A stretch of DNA of 64,000 nt from contig JACDOX010000008.1 of assembly GCA_014549065.1 (NCBI GenBank), positions 5,320,997-5,384,996 of the forward strand. The letters are read 5' to 3'. Shown here one piece after another: positions 51,578 through 64,000 of the stretch. The notes under the pieces are model-generated. The model searched no databases, had not been told where the DNA came from, and saw only the letters and a program-made list of their open reading frames with translations. Within the stretch, counting starts at the first letter, position 1; each line of letters opens with the position of its first letter. Source of the DNA: Cardinalis cardinalis (Eukaryota; Chordata; Aves; Passeriformes; Cardinalidae). The position numbers were made by a program, and so were the translations under genes.

Positions 51578-54500
51578 CTGTGGTTGAACAACAAACAGGA
51601 ATGGTTAAAAGAAAAAAGGAGGACACATAAAACCAACTACTGCTCTTTACCACAGTGACTGTGGATTATTACAGTTGATACAAAGCCAAATCAGATCCCA
51701 GTACCCCTGCTTCTCTCTACCAGAGCAAAATTTTCTCTCTTTTCCACCCTAAGATCTCCAGAGAATTCCTACTAAAAAACTACTACTGATATCAGCCAAC
51801 TATGATAAAAAGGTTCCTAAGAACAAATACTGGCAGCACTGAGCACCAATATTCCAAGACAACACAAATATTAGTATGCATAACTGCAGGCCCTGTCTGG
51901 GAATTTGTTTGCCTGGGTTTTTTATTTTAATTTGTTGCAATTTAAATTATTTTGTTTTCTTCTGATGTTGACAGTGCACTTCAGGAATACAAAACCAGTG
52001 GTTTTCTCTTTGGTAGCTCACAATCTTCTCTCTTGGCCAAAAATAGAGAAAATTCCTCCATATATTCCAGAATGGATCTAGAAAGCCATGGTTTTTAGGG
52101 CTTGCACCACAGGTACAACTCTAATCTGGAAGCAGGAAGTTTGTTGAATGAAAATGCTGAGGAATTACAGCTCACAAAACTGTGAGATGCCTGGGCCAGG
52201 CAATTTCAATCTTTTAACTTGATCTTTTGAAATGTAACTTCTACAGAACCAAACACAGGCTGGCTGTCCTGCATGAAAACATGTACAAGTCAGATGTCAC
52301 ATGGAAAAAGGCCAGACAAATCACCACAACACTAATGTGGGAAGAAGTCCCATTGAAATTCCCTCAACCCGTGGCATGTCTGCTAGAAATACAGAAATTG
52401 GCCCCAGCCACTCCTGCCATTTATGGTGCAGTGCCATTTTGCAAGGGACTAACCTGGAATCACTAGCTTACCTTTGCCATGCTAACATACATTTAAATTA
52501 CAGCCACGATGCAGAGTCAAATAGTGACATCAAACTGANAGGAATGTTCTTCAGTCTTACTGTATTTGTCCCTTCTCTCTAATTTCTACTTAAAAGCCAT
52601 TTGAGAGCCAGCACATGGGGAACAGGAGAAAATCAGTCTTCTTTCTCTCTTTTCCACATACCTCAAGCACCAAATTCTGAATTTGTGGGAAAGATTACAA
52701 CAAAAATTTCAACTTTCAAAAAGTCTGTATTTAGAAGATCAGTTACAAAAGTTTATTCTTACTTNATCAACTAAATTTCTAAGACTAATACTGGTCTTAG
52801 AAATTTCTAATTTCAAACAAGTTGTAGCACATGACAAGGATCAAGTGTTTTGCTTCTTCTATTTTTGAATATCAGGAGACTATTAATGAGCTCTGACCAT
52901 CATGAACTACAATTTCACATAATACTGGAGGTACTAAATACTAGAGGGTGTAAAAGTTAAACAGGTTCCAGTTCTGCATACATTAATTGAATTCATCTTA
53001 GGACTGAAGTGCTTNAAAAATGTACATGAGGAGACTTTAGGAATGTAGGTAAGGAAATAAGCAAACTTACTGATATGAGTTTGTGTTTTTCCATTTCTTC
53101 ACATTTTAAAGTATCTCAAAAAATCCCCTACAAAACAGGGGCAACCACATCGTATGTGGGAGGGAAAGAAGCTAATTTACAACAATTATACTACACAACA
53201 GTTAAGAGAAATATTACAAAACACTTCCTGTAAAATTGAAGCATCAATTTAGGAAAGAGATAATATGTAACCAAGTGTGAATTTGGTGACAATGCCAGAG
53301 TAATTACTTTAATTCTTGATAGAAGGGGCATAACCTTTCTGCTTCATGGTCAGAAGGCTANTCTAACTCTTCTCACACTCTAACTCTTCTCCATCAACCA
53401 ACAGAGATACACATTCAATACCAATTTACTGCAGGGTAAAATTCTCAATCATGTTACATACCAACTGTACTGCAGGTCCCAATATCTGCATCTATTTAGG
53501 AGGGGAAACCCTTATATGTTTTAGCAGAGTAACTTTTCTTTTCCTATTATGTCTTTGTAAAAGTTTCCTGGCCCTAGGTAATTTGGTGCAGCCAAGCACC
53601 AAGTTGTCTTCTCCTCACAGATACTGTGAATTTGGGAGGGTGGCAAGTGGCTGGGTCTGAGGTGGGAATTACAATGATGTCTATCCCACCTGCTCACTCT
53701 CACCACCATTGAGGCTGGGCCCTTTAGAGTTACAGCACAGACAAGTATGCAAAGGAACAAAGGAGAGATTTGCAATCTCTTATTTGTCATACCAATGAAN
53801 GCACTGATTGTGATTTTCATCTGGTACAGCCTAGCTGCCAGGTGCCAANGTACACACTGAAAGCTGCCTACTAGTGAAGACTTTGGCAATCATTGTTCTA
53901 CAGACTGAATTCAGATAAGCTATGCTAGCATAAAATGAAGCAGCAAGACATGCCTTTTGCATCTGTTCTGATGAAACTAGCATCCAGTTGACAGGTCACA
54001 GCTACAGCAGTTTAGCTGAAAATCTGTTCTGTTTTTTTGCATTGTTCTGCAATGCCTGGANTTATGTCACTTCCACTATCTCTGAGGTCTCTTTCCTCAG
54101 ACTGCTACTAGGGATCATTTGGGAGCTCAGATCACACAGCAGCATTCAAAGGCACTTGTCAATTTCATAAGGATGCTGCACCATGACTTCTTGTGACCTT
54201 GAAAGCAGGTAAAAACAGACCTTTGGTAAGAGCTCTCAGCTTCATAGACCCAGATANACTACTGAAGAAGAAAACACAGAGCAGGGCTCATGCCAAGCTT
54301 TTCCCCATTCCATGAGCATGGCATGCTTCCTCTTTGATGGTGCTCTTTTACCTGTGCAACTGGGAATGGGAGACCCAATTGTGCTGCCCTTACCTGTGCA
54401 AAATTTCTAACAAATAGAGCAGTAGGACAGGTAATACAGATCTGATGTTTATGTTTTTATGTTTCACTTTGCATAGGACTGACCCCTCAAATTTTTACTA

Positions 54501-55334
54501 CTTTTAGGTATAGNTGCAACATTTTGTATCTCTCACAAAATTACCAAATTTGACACAGTGCTTAATAACTCTCACTAAAAATCCCTAAAAAGNCTCATGA
54601 CACAATGGTGTTTTAGCATCAGCAAAGATGTGCTGCTGTTGGACAGGCCCAATTTCCTAGTGATTTAAGATGTTTTAAAAGTGCCATATACAAGAATCCT
54701 TTATATTAGCTGAATTCCTTCTTTAACAAACCTACAATTGTGTTTTGGCTTTTAATTGTTGAAGGATGAAATTAAATCTTGACAATTTTTATAACCATAA
54801 TGCATGTGAAGAGGCAATATTTCTCATATTGCATAGCTAATAATAATTGAAATATTTAAGATTACATTTTTTTAAGATATTTGTTTTTCTTTAATGCCTC
54901 CAGAAGGCCACGTACTGTTAAAAAAAAAACCAGGCAAGGCAATGACATGTTTTAATCTACAGCAGCTCTGAATCCAAATTGAAATCCATGAAACTCACTT
55001 TAAATGTGAACCATTAAAATTCAGTTTATAGTTGGGATCCACCTCAGCTTCTCAGTTTTTTTATGTAATTATCTTATAGTGCAGCAANATAAGTTCCAAC
55101 ACAGGACCTGTGCAGAACAGTTAAACAACAAAGATTCTTGTGACAAGAGAAGCGTGTGAGATACTGATACCATTTTGAGCATCACAGCATAGCACAAAGG
55201 TTTGATAACATTTTGGCAGTAGAATGACACAACTATCAACAGATACACTGTTTTGCCACAGGGCAAAAGACTCTTAGACTTAGAGACAAATTGTAAAATC
55301 CAGTCTGATGTCAGGGCATGGGGCTCTCCCTTAC
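51578..55334 (-). other. DPF3: DPF3 intron A-B (3,757 bp)
   Basis: A GTAAGG donor and ACCACAG acceptor bound it. It is AT-rich with several N bases. Nothing else is recognisable. Confidence 0.85.
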
Positions 55335-55462
55335 CTGGATTTCTTGTATAGTGTCTTCCTCTTTAGTGTCTGGTTTTTTTTCTATTGCCTCTCCACGCAG
55401 CAAGGCTTCCAGAGTTGTACTCTCTGAGGTGAACCCATCTTTTTTCAGAGGCAGATCAACTT
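55335..55462 (-). CDS. DPF3: DPF3 exon A: linker after the N-terminal Requiem domain
   Basis: This 128-bp exon is read on the minus strand. The acceptor is a T-rich tract ending TTTTTCAG and the donor is GTAAGG. The exon completes a split Glu codon (G|AA) and encodes 42 further residues starting VDLPLKKDGF and ending TIQEIQ, in phase 0. They correspond to about residues 101-143 of human DPF3, just after the Requiem/DPF N-terminal domain. The segment is rich in Glu and Lys and lacks a folded-domain signature. In BAF45 proteins this part is a linker between the N-terminal domain and the zinc finger. Family-typical words such as FTSESTTLEALLRGE make the assignment secure. Confidence 0.96.
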
Positions 55463-58400
55463 CTGAAAAACAAAACACACTCACTGTGTGTCTCCCCCAA
55501 AGGGCTAACAAGAAGAAGGACAGAGATGTCAAGCAGATGATGAACAGACTTTCAAACTTATTTCTATCTGGAAGAGAAGATCTTCAAGTTCATTTAACCA
55601 CTAAGAAACTCCATTTATGATTAATTTCTATCCTACTGAAAACCTGATATATTTTCATTTTCTATGCTTGTTTACGGGAAAAAAAGGCTGGATATATTTT
55701 GTCAGGAGGAAATAAATGGGGGAAAAATAATTCTTCTTTGTGTAAACTCCCTATGCTTTAAATGAAGAACAAACCCACAACTTTTTAAGATACTGAAATT
55801 ACAAATATGAAGAATCTGATCTCCTGAAGAAGAAAAGCAGTTTTAATGCAATTTAGCAGCTGGCACAGTTTATAGCACAGCTTCAATCCTCATTCTCCTA
55901 CACCAGGGCATGTTCCACATGTGGGAAAACAGAANGTGTGAGGGGCAGTGCTGAGACCTTACTTTGAAAAACAAAGAGATGTGTCTTGAATCTCCCTGCA
56001 ATACTGACTAGATAAAATCCCTGGCTGGCTCTAGCTGGCAGTAACAGCAAAGAAACCCAGTTATGAGTGCAGAATCTTGCTCATAAAATGGGACAGCACC
56101 CAGCCACTGCAGGAAGAGCCACAGGCTGGCTTGGAAACAGGCTGGGGACAGAGTTCCAAAGACATTGGATTATGAGGAAGTTTGATGCAACTTGCTGGAC
56201 AAGTGAAGGAGTAGAGCCTTATTCCCCTTTCAAACGCTGCCACTAGATTATAAGGCAATGCAGCAGACAGGCAAATACAGCATGTTAACTTTAGCAAGAT
56301 GTTAAAATATACCTGGTAAATAATCCAGTTTTCCTTGTACACCCTAGCCTCTACTCCACTCATACAGGGGCTCATTTAGAGCAATCCCTTGGCAGGGAAA
56401 TATCCTGCATGTGTCTTTACCTGACACTGCCAGGCATGGATTTCTAAAGTACTCCCTCCCTTCTAACATGAATTCCTTTCTCTAGATCGGTATATTTACA
56501 AATAATAATGNACAAGAATGATGCTTACAAATCAGCATTTGGTGTCCTTAATTCACAGTTCTGTCTGCTTATGCTTTAAGAACTGTGTTTTGTTCCCCAG
56601 TCTGCCTGAAACTCCCTGCCTTTCTATCACAATGAGCTGTAAATTCTGCAGGGCAAAAATTCATGTGTTTTTAAAGTCTCAAATCACTCTTCCAAACCAN
56701 ATAATGAATGAGCACTTCCACCTGGGACAGTATAATCTGTTTCTTGGGGGCAATTGCATCCCAGGAATATGTTTGTTCTATATATGAAAAACTTTCAGTT
56801 ATCAAATGATTCAGCGTCCCTGATCTGTAGTTCCACAATGTACTTCCTCCAGTCGTCTGAAGTGGGAGAGCATTGCTCAGCCAATAACCACAGAAAATCC
56901 AGCAGAAATTCCAGAAAAAGCTATTCTATTCATGGAGGGAAAGGCTGGGTACAAACCATGCAGAAAAACCGAACCACTGGGATTTTAAAGGAAACTCCCA
57001 GGACAACCCACACAATGGGATGGGGTCAATTGTGAATTGATCNCCCTTCTCCTCACAAGGAGCTCTATTCAATCAGGCCTCTGTTTTCAGCATTAAGCTC
57101 TGCATACATATCCCATTATGGCCCCTTCCCCAACTTCTCCCTTGCTTGAGCTATAAAAAAGACAGAAAAANCAAAAGAGAATCATACAGATTGAATTTCC
57201 CTGTATGAACGCCTAGTACCTCCCTCTGGATCCAGACATTTCAATAGAAAGAAGAGATTTTTGATGTGATTTATGTGCAAATCCCAATGCTCGAATCTGT
57301 AGTCACTGAGGAACCTCCATAATCATCTCTGGATGTGGGCTTGGCTTGGGTTCAAAGTCCTGTCCTTGGGTGCAAAAGGGCATTGGCTCTGTATTTAGAA
57401 CCTTGAGGGACTGCAAACCCCAAGGGGTCATCATACATTCAGCAAGCAAAGAAGCTTCAAGCAAGCTCAGGGCATTGGAAACAAACATGTCCTCACTGTG
57501 ACAAGCTATGCCTGTCTCTGGATACCAATACATTCAGCAAATGAATGCATTAGAAAAGGAAATGAGCAAGGAAAGAAAGGCTGAGGGATAAGTAGAACAT
57601 ATATGAAGGTGGAACTACTCTCCATTTGTTCCAGAGATATTAAAACTAAGTTTGAAAAGAGGGAAAGGTAGGTTTTAAGGTCAAAACAGGCAGCTGTCTT
57701 TAATAGGCATGGTTGTTCAGTGTGGCACTGCTACTTCCCAACAACAACACTCCAGGAGGACTTTTCATCCAAAACTCTCAGAGCATTTTCTAATTACTAA
57801 ATTTAACATCCCACTGACAAGGCGTTGTAAGGTAATATTTTTATTCACAGTTGATGGGGAGACTGAATCACCAAGAAGTTAAGTTAGTGAGCTGGGCATC
57901 CAGGGAAAATAAACTCAGTGTCTGCCTCCCATTTTCCCCCTAAGCTGACTGCCATTAAACTCCTTCATTTTCTTCTCCACTGGTAGCTTCTATGAACGCA
58001 CTTTGATTCCTAAATAGCTCTAGAAAGTGGGAAAAAGCAGACACTATCTTATCTGGAATGTGAAGTCTACAGCATAAAAGCCTTCAGAGGTCCAAAGACA
58101 NCCCCTCGTAATGAATTCAGTCTCTGTAATAAATCCAATCCTTCCTGAAGATGGTTAGTCTGTAAAGGGTACANTAACAAAGACAGGGAATTATGTTTCC
58201 AAACCCGTTTTTGAATCCCCACAGATGAAAATTGTCTAAAATCGAAAAGATAGTTCAGTTAACCTACAGAAATAGTTAAACACTACCAGAGATCATTTAA
58301 TTTCACTAAATCCCTTATTTTCTCTTAGCTATTTAACAATCCATGATTTTCCCACAAAAGAAAGAGAAGTATCTTTTACTCTTATACCAGTACCCTAAAG

Positions 58401-61400
58401 AAAACTGAGGAGTCAACTCAAAACCTGAAATTTAGTTTTCATGTGAAAGATCAAGGCCTTCCCCATACTACGGGAGCTGCTGTTTGGAACAAAGGTGGGG
58501 TCTGTTCCACTCACTGTCCTGCTTATGAAGGTACCAGCCAGTGCCTGAAGCTTCAAACAAGGCCAGAGGGAGACTCTTCTGGGCATAAGAAATTAAACTG
58601 TGGCCCCGTGCTTGCCTCTACTCTGATATTGCTCATGCCACACTATGCGGTCACCTCACAAGTTACTGTAGAAGCTGTGAACGTCTGCCACGAGAGAAAT
58701 GCAAAAGAACTTACCCACCCTAATGCTGTGTTTCATCCTGAGAGATAAATGCAGTATCCCTTCCAGTTATCCTAAATCTGGCTCTTCTGAGAATATACAG
58801 AATAGCCCAGCCTTCTCTGAATTTTGGTACACTTCGATGTTTTCCCACCTGATAGAGTCCAACAGTTTGACTATGGTTTGAAAGAAGGAGTGCTTCACGT
58901 TATCTGTTGCCCGCCCCCTTGCTCTTACTGGGGAAAATAGAAGTTCTTGACAAAATTTTTTGTAGTTTCTTTTAATTCCTCTCCTTTCAAGGATAAAGAC
59001 TCACAATATTTTCTATTACTCTGCTGTGGGAAGTTTTCCATATGCTCCTCACAAACTTCTCTGAACTTTCCCTCATTATACACCAGTCTTCCCAAGATAC
59101 GGCATCTGGCATTTTCAGATGAAACCACATCCCCCATTTAAACAAATGAATTATGGTGTTCTTTAGATTACTCCTCAGACTGTGTCTTTCAATGGCCAAG
59201 TTATTTATTAAGCAGAAGAATTAGGAATCTTGTAATGGGGACAAGAACTTGCCATAAGGAATACATTCAAACACTCAGGTACGTATTATAATGCCCATCC
59301 CTCTGCCCACTCCCCAAGCATATTCACATCTCCCCAGAGTGCTCTGCGCAGACCTTCCTGGCCATGATTGCTCTCAATAACTTCATAGGATGTGCAGATC
59401 TTTGTAGTTGACAAGGTCTTCCCACTTTACAGCTTGTTCACTACTGTATTACATGTCCAAGCACTAAAACTTGATGCACCAGCTGTAAGCCCTTATCTAC
59501 AATGAAAGTTCTTTCTTCCATTATTTTTTATTTCAAAAGTTTTGATCCAAGACAATTCTCAATTTCTCTTTAGAGACATAACAAAGGTCTTCAGATTGTT
59601 TAAGAAAATTGTCAACCCCCCCACCTATTAGTTTTGTACTAATCATGTAAAGAATTTTGAGAAAGTAGTGAGACATGCTTTTCTTTGGAAGGAAAAATGT
59701 AGTTGGTTAGGACCACCTATATCATCATTTCCCAGGTGTTTTACTGCTTATATGTAATTACTGTTTCAATCAATTTCTCAGATGTTCATGTAGGATTTAT
59801 GTGTCTTTAAATCTTTGAATCACATCCAAATCCTTTTTAAATATAGGTAATAGAATTTGCTACCCACTAATTGTTCTACAATCATTGTAACTTCTAGTTT
59901 GTATCACAAGCTCTTCTTCAAACATTACAATTTCAGAGGACATAATCTTTATTACAAGTAATAACTACCAGTAAAGTCACTACAATTAAAAGCTTACTCT
60001 TTATTATGAAAATTTTAAGAAGGTTTGGAGATAAATTTCCTTCTGATTAGTACCATAAATACAATAGCACATGGTTAATATAGCAGAAACAAGAAGTAGT
60101 AAGAACTATACAAAATGGAAATGTCAAATCAACAAAAATCATCAATGAAAAATAAAATATTATTTAAGAATTCTTCCTGTTTTAGTAAACCATCATATTC
60201 TTGGTGCCACAGCTAAATATTGTGCATATATTACAATTCAAATGTGTGTGTATGCATATAATTAAAATTTATGTTTCTTAACTTGGCAGAGTCCCTTTCA
60301 TAGTGATTAAATTAACATGGTTATTTCTGCTTACCAGCTCAGTGCAGCAACCTATCTATTTATTAAGGTCCTGAGATTGCAGTGGTAGAATCTGAACAAG
60401 CACCCATGCCAGTATCATTCCTGTATCTGTTTTCTATTGAACTGCTGCCTCCAAAAGAAGCACATTTTCACAAATCCCACAAAATGGTGGGATTTTTCAA
60501 GTTTCAATTTGCCAAAATAGCAAAATAGCTGCAAATTCCTGTCCTTAAATAAGCTACATTTGGTTTACAACGCGTTGAGAGCTAAGCAACTTTTCNGTGT
60601 CTCTTTGAAACATAAATTAAAAACAATAATCCCTTTTTCTATACAGTGCAATGTATTTGTTTTACAATGGATCATTTCCATCTCCACAGTAGCAGCTGCC
60701 ACCCAAACCACCATCTCTGTGCACTCGTAAGCAACTCCATTTCCAGTTCTAATTGGGAACAGAGATACTTATTGGGTGAGTTCCAGCATGATCTATCACG
60801 CCAGAGACAGCTACTATGCAAACCAAAGCAATCCGGCTTCCAAAACCCCTCTTAGACAAACACTGACTTTGCACATAGATTCTGGCATTTTTGTTTCTTG
60901 GTGCCATTCTTTTGGAACTTGAAAACTGTCAGCGGAAACTATACATTACGAGTCCATGAAGTGTTGTTTAGGATGGATAAATCCAAGGACATTACCTTAA
61001 TAAACACTACCTCTTTAAAATCATATAGGTGGTCTAAAAAAGCCACCTAATTCACAGTAAACAGAACTACTGCTGAGTGAATGCAGCCACTAAGCTCATT
61101 AAGAGGATGTGGCAGGATGTGTCTGAAAGTGCAGTGCAGTGGCTCAGCAAGCAATTAAATCCCATGACAGTTTAAAATGAGAATCCATCAGTGTCACAAG
61201 AGTGTGAAGCCTCAGCATCTCTGCTGTTCCCACCCCCAGCGTTTTATTTATTATGGCGTATTGGGAACATGGGAAGTCAAAAAGATTATAATGAAATATG
61301 CCATATAAAAACCAGATTAAGCCTGCTCTTCTTTGGGGAAATATGCAGAGAGAGAAGCTGTCTGTTAGCTGTCGAGTTTGCAAAAGATACCATCTTTTGG

Positions 61401-64000
61401 GATGGTGCTCTCTGCCAGCAGACAGAGTGCCCCAGGGGAAATGGTGGTGAAAAACCCAGACAAGCAGCATCCATCCATCCATCATACGCTCATCTCCACA
61501 TCTCCAAGGCACAAATATAGCGGTAGAGTGCAAAGGGTGGGGGCAGGGGGATGGAATCCCTTAAGAAGGAATGGGGAGACAATGCCTTACGCGAATAGCT
61601 GCATTCTGTAGCTTTTCTTTGCAGGCACGGCCAGACTCTCCTTAGCTTGTTTGCTTGCTTGCTTGCTTGTTGTGTCCATGGCCAGTACAGTGACTTGTTA
61701 GCATCCTTGGAACTGATATATTCACAGCAGCGACCAGAACCAGGCATGCTAAAGGCAGGGCTCTGCCCCTGCCAGCACAGCACAGCACAGCCCTTCACTC
61801 CTGCAGATCCAGATCTCCAAAACCCTTCTTTCACTACACCACATCCTGCTATCCCAGGGGCAGATGCTTGTGTTATTGCCACTATGATTTAATGCTGATC
61901 TTCCATGGCCCTTGATATCCCACCCTTTCTCTCAACACCCTGCATTTCAGCACCCATCTGCAGCAAACTTGTCACTGCAGTCACTGTGCAGTTCCACACA
62001 TACATGGTCCACAGAACCTCCTGTCAGCCCAGCCCTGGGCCTCCCCTGGGACAGATCACTGATAACACAGACTCTCACAATGAGTCCATAAAGCCAAACA
62101 AGCATCCCTAGAGAGTAGTAAACATCAAATTCACTTTATTTTTAATCCAAGCTGCTAGCCACGCTGTACTAGAGATTGTAAGGCTACTCCAGTAATTATT
62201 TGTCTCTCCCACCAAACCTACTCTAAACCTCATGTGTATTATTGCACTCTCAAGGTAAACTGGGCTTTGGTGAGAACAAGAATCCAACCACTGACAATGA
62301 TAAACCACTTCTAGAAGACCATTTGAAAATATTAGAGTATTTATTTCCACAGAAACAAACCATTTTGAATGGGAAAAACAATTTAGAGGACCCTCTAGAC
62401 ATTAATCTTAGCAGATGTTTGAAATTTTAGGCACTACTGAGGTTTGCTCTAGGGAGCACANGAAGACTGGAAAATGCCATTGTCTCCCCAGCACCTCCTC
62501 ATGGAAGGCTGCTAGTGTCATGATGAGGCTGGGGGAGAGCAGAGGAGGGGAGAGGGGGAGAAGGGGAAGACAGAGGAAGATCTTATGTGGGTGGGACTGT
62601 ACACATTTTTAGCCTGAGCATAACTGCAGAAATATCAGAAGACAACTTTGAGTTTTAAAACTGGGATTCAATGGAAAGCTTCTATCAGTCTCCAGTTAAA
62701 ATATGTCCCAGGAAGCTACAAGNCAACAGGAGGGAGAAATAGGGCTGCTGAAAACTGCAGAGGCCCTTAAACATAAGGTTAAGCATTGTTTAGTTTAACT
62801 CACTATCAAAATGTGGTCTTTACAAGCAGCTGTATTTCTCTGGCAGACTAAAGTGCCTCTATAAAATCTCTCTCAAAAAAAAAAAAAAAAAAAAAACCAA
62901 AAAAAACCAAACCAAAACCAAACCAAAACAGCCCTCTTGTCAGTTGTCTCTTGGAAGTTTTCTACAGATTTGTTTCTCACCACAGATATAAATCATTGTC
63001 ACATATAATAAGCTGTACCTGCTTCTCAAAGACTGCCAAATTACAGTATCAGACTAAATGCTGGATCAAGTAACTACCCTCAGGGCTGAAATCATCTCCA
63101 TTCAGAAATATCTCCATTCAATAGCATTTTGCTAGCACTCATTTTTGTTCTGGTAACTCTTGCATTTGTGTTCTAGATGGGCTTACACTGCACCGCAACT
63201 TCTGCAGCAACACTGTAGGCACTATCAAGGGGCAGAGGCAAGATAACTGCTACAATTTAGAGAAAAATATTAAGTAAAAAAACTTATTCCTTTGAGCTTT
63301 GTGTCACCCTAACAGGGCTTCTGGTCTGTTGAGAGTAAAATAATAACTTGGGCTATCTATCTGTAAATGGTCATACAGAATCACTCACACAGACAGATGA
63401 TGGGCATTTTGGCCCCTCCAAAGCACCAGAATTAAATAATTAACCAGACAGTTATCACCAAACACCAGTCCCCCCTCCCCACGGAGGGGATAGTCTTGCT
63501 CACATTGCACACTCTGCAAAGGGTAACAGGGAGTGGACCTCCACCTCAAGCAACTGCAGTGGATGTGACAGAACTGAATAAAAACACTTGTACTGCACAC
63601 AAACTCATACATAAACCATGTGTGGAGCCAGCCATGCCAACCTTCCTGCAAATTCTGGGAGATTCTGCATAGCTTCTCGTCCTTATCGAGGACAGTGGAG
63701 GGGATACCTTTAGTAAGAGATAAATCTCTGTAATGCAGTTATCTCTCAGCTGCAGTGCACAAGCATCCCAATTAATTCAGTCCAGGCCTAGCAGAGCCGG
63801 CACTAAGCCAGAGCTGATAAACCTGCCAGAGCCAATCTGAGTCCTGCAGGGATCCTTGGGAACGGCTCTGTGCGTTCTGGTGCTCCGTGCTGAGGGGGTT
63901 TGTGCTCAGCCCTGCCTGGCTCTGCATGGAGGGGCAGAACTGCTGGCAAGGCCTCTCCAACCCCCAGAGTTCTGGGGAGCTGGCAGAGACCCCGCTCACC
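55463..64000 (-). other. DPF3: DPF3 intron upstream of exon A (incomplete, at least 8,537 bp)
   Basis: The acceptor TTTTTCAG lies next to exon A. No exon for the preceding DPF3 residues (the DPKLRLLEIKP region) was found up to the window edge. The stretch holds an inverted repeat at 60472-60495 (AAATCCCAC/GTGGGATTT), a short (TTGC)n at about 61651-61669, a purine-rich tract at about 62535-62581, and an A-rich repeat at 62875-62930. The final bases could be a splice donor on the minus strand. Confidence 0.7.
62875..62930. repeat. A22 run followed by A-rich CC-interrupted repeat
   Basis: Twenty-two A residues (62875-62896) are followed by AACC/AAACC-like units to about 62930. This is low-complexity sequence. 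I saw no adjacent target-site duplication or retroelement body. Confidence 0.85.

Larger units (their letters stand above)
22200..55462 (-). other. DPF3: DPF3 gene, partial (exons A-F of the short-isoform transcript)
   Basis: Six minus-strand blocks match successive parts of DPF3/CERD4/BAF45C in the correct order, each bounded by AG acceptors and GT donors with compatible phases (introns after A and B phase 0; after C, D and E phase 1). Joined, they give 255 residues ending at a stop codon. DPF3 is a nuclear subunit of the BAF (SWI/SNF) complex that links remodelling to modified histones, with known roles in heart and skeletal muscle. The start codon and about 100 N-terminal residues lie to the right of the window. 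The isoform-b PHD exons lie to the left or were not detected. None of the six exons contains an N, frameshift or premature stop, so the gene looks intact. Exon letters are mine and do not correspond to published exon numbers. Confidence 0.95.

Noticed and set aside
61144..61882. Frames of 109-130 codons on both strands near 61.2-61.9 kb
   Set aside because: They overlap each other, include simple (TTGC)n and CATC repeats, and do not match the missing N-terminal DPF3 exons.
1..64000. CRISPR array, operon or phage-like organisation
   Set aside because: There are no regularly spaced repeats and no dense coding. The intron-exon structure of DPF3 shows this is vertebrate DNA.

Overview
The window is vertebrate nuclear DNA: AT-rich, mostly non-coding, with short exons separated by kilobase-scale GT-AG introns, simple repeats, one assembly gap and scattered single N bases. 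It is not prokaryotic, and most open frames in it are chance. The recognised exons all belong to one gene on the minus strand, DPF3 (also CERD4/BAF45C), a double-PHD-finger subunit of the SWI/SNF (BAF) chromatin remodelling complex. The protein sequence, the short exons and the few recognisable interspersed repeats suggest a bird, though I cannot name the species. That placement is inference.

Layout, read in the direction of transcription (right to left). 64000-55463 is intron upstream of the first exon seen. Exon A is 55462-55335 and exon B 51577-51482, together encoding the acidic/basic linker. Exon C (46806-46728) and exon D (37331-37194) encode a C2H2 zinc finger split across their junction, plus a linker. 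Exon E (25337-25209) encodes the first half of PHD finger 1. Exon F (22396-22200) is the alternative last exon of the short isoform (DPF3a type), with a stop codon and 3'UTR. All six exons join in frame and give 255 residues. With the roughly 100 N-terminal residues expected from exons right of the window, the protein would be about 355 residues, close to human DPF3a.

The exons for the rest of PHD1 and for PHD2 (isoform DPF3b) were not found left of exon F. Positions 1-21400 are therefore probably the long intron leading to them, or 3' flank. The choice made after exon E decides whether the subunit has a complete histone-reading double PHD module or a disordered acidic tail.

Non-coding points of interest are two CpG-rich islands inside the locus (about 7066-7720 and 30475-30745), a cluster of perfect short inverted repeats at 28171-29580, a 36-bp exact tandem duplication at 8235-8306, a long TTCC microsatellite at 13250-13408, and an A52G10 tract in the DPF3a 3'UTR. 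I saw no wholly new system. The most useful result is the exon-level structure of DPF3 and its isoform switch.
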